Shown here piece after piece: positions 60,964-64,000 of a stretch of 64,000 nt of DNA (position 1 is the stretch's first letter; the number at the start of each line of letters is the position of its first letter). The position numbers and the translations under genes were made by a program. A model generated the notes under the pieces. It saw nothing but the letters and a program-made list of their open reading frames with translations, searched no databases and was not told the DNA's origin. Origin of the DNA: JAFGSG01 sp964626055 (GTDB taxonomy: Bacteria; Spirochaetota; UBA4802; JAFGDQ01); the NCBI GenBank assembly GCA_964626055.1, contig CAZVDF010000013.1:1-64000 (forward strand). The letters run 5' to 3'.

Positions 60964-61213
60964 ATCAGACGGCCGATTGGATCGATTAAATTTTTTTCCC
61001 TTTACTTCTGTTGCTCCCGAACTTTGCTCTGCAAAAGCAGCCCAAGATGGGGCGTTGTTTGCTAACAACTTCTTTCTAGCACTCCTCGCCCTTACCAGCA
61101 ATGGTTGTTCCCCCTGCGAAGAGGGAAAGCCGGCGAAGGCGGAAGGGGGTCGCTACTCCCCCTCTCCCGTGGGAGAGGTGGAAAGGGAGTGAGGTGAATA
61201 CCATCACAGTACA
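60964..61213. repeat. Island repeat unit U (copy 2) with 19-bp TGAATACC unit
   Basis: It starts CAGACGGCCGATTGGATCGA and runs through TTGCTCTGCAAAAGCAGCCC, the ATGGGGCGTTGTTTGC block, and CTCCCCCTCTCCCGTGGGAG to TGAATACCATCACAGTACA. It shares about 250 bases with copy 3. Confidence 0.8.
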
Positions 61214-61331
61214 AATTAATTTTTTTATTTCTACTTTTATCATCATTCAATATATTCCGCTATCTTCATATCTATTTTAATCAAGTCATTACGTGCAATT
61301 TTAATAAAAACAATTATCTTGAGTAATTAAT

Positions 61332-62096
61332 TCAGAAAAGTGTTTGCTGTTGGTTCATTCGACGGCTCATACATGCAGGACACATACAATTGGAATCAAA
61401 TCTTTGTTTATGGCATAAACCATGTATAATCCCATCTACAGAATGAAATTTTTTTGCTATTAAATCAAAATATTGTGTATCTGAAGCATTGTATCTTCTG
61501 AATACTGCGTATGCAATGTGATCTGCCAACTGAATAATCCTTGATGCTTTTGAACTGACAAAGAACGGTATGTCAGCTAAATTTCGTATTTTTTGCCATT
61601 TTGTTCCGGTTTTTCGAAATTCGATAGCAAGCTTTTGTAAAGTTGTCTCATAAGCTGTGTCATCAAGTATAATAAGACCTCGCTGTCTATCACCTCCGAT
61701 TTGTAATTGATATAAATAATTATCAAATCTGCTGATTAAATCTTCAAATGCCATTTCAACAGGGTCGTTATGCGGAAATGATTGTTTATGAATTGCGCAT
61801 GCAAAAGCTTTAGCTGATTCGTATGCCTGATTTAATATTTGAAGGACTGCTTTGATTATCCCCTGAGCTTCATTTTTGCTCATTTTATTCCATGGAAATT
61901 TACGTCGGGAAAATATTTCAGATGCATGAAATTCCACATTATCAGGATTCTGCGGGTCGATTGTTAAGGCGAGCTTATCCAGTTCCTGAACAATATGATG
62001 AGCCTGAGCTTCAAAAACAGAAATACCGCCTAAAACGAAATATTCTTCATTGGAATTTTTTGCTGATCCAGAATCGTCTAGATATAAGAGGTGCAT
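61332..62096 (-). CDS. DUF3800 domain protein
   Basis: The protein has 254 residues from ATG 62096 (the frame is open for 29 more codons upstream, without family similarity). The N-terminal MHLLYLDDSGSAKNSNEEYF and VLGGISVFE, the middle FHASEIF, LIILDDTAYE, and the end IIQLADHIAYAVFRRYNA define DUF3800. The family has an RNase H-like acidic core (DDSG, LDD, QxAD) and is often found in accessory or defence islands. C-terminal CMCPACM is an extra Cys cluster. The role is unknown. Confidence 0.88.
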   Translation of the reverse strand: MHLLYLDDSGSAKNSNEEYFVLGGISVFEAQAHHIVQELDKLALTIDPQNPDNVEFHASEIFSRRKFPWNKMSKNEAQGIIKAVLQILNQAYESAKAFACAIHKQSFPHNDPVEMAFEDLISRFDNYLYQLQIGGDRQRGLIILDDTAYETTLQKLAIEFRKTGTKWQKIRNLADIPFFVSSKASRIIQLADHIAYAVFRRYNASDTQYFDLIAKKFHSVDGIIHGLCHKQRFDSNCMCPACMSRRMNQQQTLF

Positions 62097-62329
62097 GTTT
62101 ATTGAGGGTGTGATATTATGCAGCCAGGTGAGGGATTGCTCCCTCAATGAACCGCCAAGGCAGCTCTCCCAACCGCAATACAAATATGTTATATATATCG
62201 AATTTTAGCAACAAAAAAATAATAAAATATAAAAATTTTATTATTTGCTGTCCCAAACTCCTCTCTAATTGAAACTTTCTTTTATATCTAAAAGAAAGTT
62301 TCACAAAGAAAAGATTTACTCAATCGCCG

Positions 62330-62460
62330 TGAGTAGAGTGCAAACGGACATCCATGTCCGTACCCGACACTAAGACATCCATGGTCGGCTAAGACGCGAC
62401 CTCCTGTCGCTTAGCCGACATTAGTACATCCTGTATGTCATCTGTCGAGGCTTTCGGCCG
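62330..62460. repeat. Island repeat with CATGGATGTCC-type inverted blocks
   Basis: GGACATCCATGTCC and GTCGGCTAAG...CTTAGCCGAC inverted blocks make a long imperfect hairpin. It is related to 58921-59050 and to fragments near 1050 and 24140. The rest of 62097-62330 is AT-rich without recognised features. Confidence 0.6.
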
Positions 62461-62498
62461 TAACTCGCCAGAATCTGCTCCATAGATTTCCGGCTCAA

Positions 62499-62788
62499 AC
62501 AGACGGCCGATTGGATCGATTAAATTTCTTTCCCATTTACCTCTTTTGCTCCCGAATTTCGCTCTGCTAAAGCAGCCCAAGATGGGGCGTTGTTTGCTAA
62601 CAGCTCTTATTTAAAACCACACGCGCCACAAGCACTCCTCATCCTTACCTGCAATGGTTGTTCCCCGTGCGAAGCCTCCCCTTGGGACTCGCTAAGGGGG
62701 AAAGCCGCCGAAGGCGGAAGGGGGTTGCTACTCCCCTTCTCCTGTGGGAGAAGGGGCCGGGGGATGAGGTGAATACCATCACTGTACA
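62499..62788. repeat. Island repeat unit U (copy 3)
   Basis: CAGACGGCCGATTGGATCGA to TGAATACCATCACTGTACA. It contains the CCCCGTGCGAAGCCTCCCCT module and a CTCCCCTTCTCCTGTGGGAG hairpin. It is the longest copy. Confidence 0.8.
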
Positions 62789-62802
62789 ACCAGTGCTTCT
62801 TC

Positions 62803-62999
62803 GCCCCCCACCCCCCCGGTGGGGGGCTTTACTGTACTGATCTACTCTGCGTCTTGCATTCCCGTTCACTTAAGCCGTCTGTGTTTTGCGCTACATTCAC
62901 GATTCAATAACAGATGCTGCGACTATCTTTTTTAAAACAAAATTCCTTTTGCAAATAACGCACATCTTTTAAGCCCCCCTCCGGGGGGTTTGGGGGGCT
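62803..62999. repeat. Palindrome-bounded 200-bp direct repeat (copy 1)
   Basis: Bounded by CCCCCCACCCCCCCGGTGGG and the AGCCCCCCTCCGGGGGGTTT unit. The interior (CTGCGTCTTGCATTCCCGTT, AACAGATGCTGCGACTATCT) is repeated almost unchanged at 63171-63368. No coding potential was seen. Confidence 0.85.
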
Positions 63000-63009
63000 A
63001 CTCCTCAGA

Positions 63010-63130
63010 CAGACGGCCGATTGGATCGATTAAATTTCATTTCCGTTTGCTTCTTTTGCTCCCTAACTTCTTTGCGCAAATGCAGCCCGAGATGGGGCGT
63101 TGTTTGCTAATAGCTCTTTCATGACATTGC
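63010..63130. repeat. Island repeat unit U (copy 4, partial)
   Basis: CAGACGGCCGATTGGATCGA through the ATGGGGCGTTGTTTGC block; the 3' part diverges. Confidence 0.75.
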
Positions 63131-63170
63131 TTCGATGGCCGGCGCGGAACAACAACATCGTTGTTTATTT

Positions 63171-63368
63171 GCCCCCCAAACCCCCCGGAGGGGGGCTTCC
63201 CTGTGCTGATCTACCCTGCGTCTTGCATTCCCGTTCACTTAAGCCGTCTGTGTTTTGCGCTACGTTCGCGATTCAATAACAGATGCTGCGACTATCTTTT
63301 CTCAAACAAAATTCCTTTTACAAATAACGCCCATCTTTTAAGTCCCCCTTTGGGGGATTTTGGGGGTT
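63171..63368. repeat. Palindrome-bounded 200-bp direct repeat (copy 2)
   Basis: The same interior as 62803-62999 with a few substitutions, bounded by GCCCCCCAAACCCCCCGGAG and GTCCCCCTTTGGGGGATTTT. Confidence 0.85.
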
Positions 63369-63378
63369 GGGGATGAGG

Positions 63379-63433
63379 TGAATACCATCACTGTACATGA
63401 ATACCATCACTGTACAAATTTAATCTGTCTCAA
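63379..63433. repeat. Tandem 19-bp units and 55-bp contig-end duplicate
   Basis: TGAATACCATCACTGTACA occurs twice in tandem, followed by AATTTAATCTGTCTCAA. The whole 55 bases recur exactly at 63534-63588 after the gap. Confidence 0.95.
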
Positions 63434-63533
63434 NNNNNNNNNNNNNNNNNNNNNNNNNNNNNNNNNNNNNNNNNNNNNNNNNNNNNNNNNNNNNNNNNNN
63501 NNNNNNNNNNNNNNNNNNNNNNNNNNNNNNNNN
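63434..63533. other. Assembly gap of 100 N, probably spurious
   Basis: There are exactly 100 Ns between two identical 55-base ends. This is the signature of an unmerged k-mer overlap in a de Bruijn assembly, so the true sequence may be continuous. Confidence 0.9.
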
Positions 63534-63574
63534 TGAATACCATCACTGTACATGAATACCATCACTGTACAAAT

Positions 63575-64000
63575 TTAATCTGTCTCAAAAAATATTTTCC
63601 CAATGCACGTATCGTTATATTTTTTACCTTTATATATTTCCTTGATTGTCATTTTCAACCATCTTGCTTTTATGTTAATTGTGAATCTTTGTAATTCAGT
63701 ATCTCCGTCATGAAGATTAAGAAATACCTTCTCTCCTTCGCTAAATTCAACTTCGATTCTTTTTACTCTATTGTTTGCAAAATATAACTCTTTACTTTTT
63801 CCAATCCCATTTACAACTTTAATTCGATAAATATTCGTAATACCTTTTTGCCCCCACTGATTCATTGGAATTTCAACTTTAATCCATTCTCCGACTCCGT
63901 TACCATTTACACACCATACTTTATCTCGCGTTCCTCCCAATATATTTTTTACGCTGTAATCAATTCCACTGTTATCTTTAATATAATTAGAAGAGTTAAT
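63575..64000 (-). CDS. C-terminal part of a protein with a glycan-binding-like (discoidin-type) domain, cut by window edge
   Basis: The frame is open to the window end (20 further codons, no stop), so the gene continues upstream; 141 residues are visible. YIKDNSGIDYSVKNILGGTR, VWCVNGNGVGEWIKVEIP, NIYRIKVVNGIG, LYFANNRVKRIEVEFSEG and FLNLHDGDTELQRF follow the NADase-type glycan-binding domain pattern (SS..Y...N..DG, GEWI, NGY, N.R.K). That domain usually sits at the C terminus of secreted or surface proteins. Its last codons lie in the 55-base contig-end duplicate. Confidence 0.5.
   Translation of the reverse strand: MNSSNYIKDNSGIDYSVKNILGGTRDKVWCVNGNGVGEWIKVEIPMNQWGQKGITNIYRIKVVNGIGKSKELYFANNRVKRIEVEFSEGEKVFLNLHDGDTELQRFTINIKARWLKMTIKEIYKGKKYNDTCIGKIFFETD

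Noticed and set aside
63379..63433. Tandem 19-bp units considered as plasmid iterons or a CRISPR array
   Set aside because: Only two tandem copies, no spacers, no rep or cas gene; other copies are scattered at the ends of unit U.
1..64000. tRNA or rRNA genes and diversity-generating retroelements
   Set aside because: I looked in the intergenic stretches and saw no tRNA cloverleaf or TTCRANTC-type arm, no rRNA sequence and no reverse transcriptase.

Overview
The window looks like part of a draft or metagenome-derived scaffold from a spirochaete (Spirochaetota). It has three runs of exactly 100 N. The best taxonomic marker is a 652-residue protein at 8252-10210 that I recognise as the spirochaetal cytoplasmic filament protein CfpA, two genes upstream of a PPDK-type protein. 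The cell is a diderm: there is a porin-like barrel, several exported beta-barrel proteins and many lipoproteins with a C after an LS or CS lipobox. DNA is AT-rich with frequent AGGAGG ribosome sites and some TTG starts. I found no rRNA, tRNA or CRISPR array.

Layout. 0-3.4 kb: an exported lipoprotein, a RelB/RelE-type toxin-antitoxin pair and an outer-membrane porin. 4-8 kb: membrane pyrophosphatase (hppA) and a membrane VWA protein. 8-15.4 kb: cfpA, an unknown gene, a PPDK-like protein with a decayed ATP-grasp domain, a GAF-SpoIIE protein and a zinc-ribbon protein, all on +. 15.7-24.9 kb (minus): wecG/tagA-type glycosyltransferase with thiC, an orphan LeuA regulatory domain, a decayed DUF559 element, a thioredoxin-like protein, a STAS-zinc-ribbon protein with a membrane sensor, transketolase and an ATP-grasp acyl-CoA-ligase subunit. 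25-31.7 kb (+): metalloprotease/propeller/barrel fusion, GHKL-HDOD regulator, glyQ, nrnA. 31.9-45.9 kb (minus): ParB-like, TPR-Mrr-like, an unknown large protein, STAS proteins, LysM lipoprotein, tgt, an outer-membrane protein, map-recA and a MORN-repeat lipoprotein. 46-57.6 kb: acyl-CoA dehydrogenase fused to a rubredoxin-like domain, a coiled-coil lipoprotein, a degenerate 5'-nucleotidase fused to a probable barrel, Sir2, mutL-coaC-coaB, and type III glutamine synthetase. 57.9-64 kb: a repeat-rich accessory island with duplicated ParE-type toxin-antitoxin loci, an intact DUF559 nuclease, a DUF3800 protein and a truncated glycan-binding-like gene.

Themes. PPi metabolism may link hppA with the PPDK-like protein. 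Partner-switching regulation is suggested by three STAS proteins and a SpoIIE-type protein. Several proteins keep a known fold but lose key residues (PPDK-like, SpoIIE-like, Mrr-like, 5'-nucleotidase-like).

The most unusual signal is in the intergenic DNA. Three hairpins have perfect 28-bp inverted arms whose sequence differs at every locus, around a shared core (75 nt in two, a shortened 36 nt in one); a fourth is probably decayed. Separately, GC-rich palindromes of the CCCCCTAACCCCC...GGGGG type occur throughout, and every DUF559 endonuclease gene or remnant in the window (one intact, one broken, one small fragment) lies between two of them, which suggests a mobile or homing relationship.
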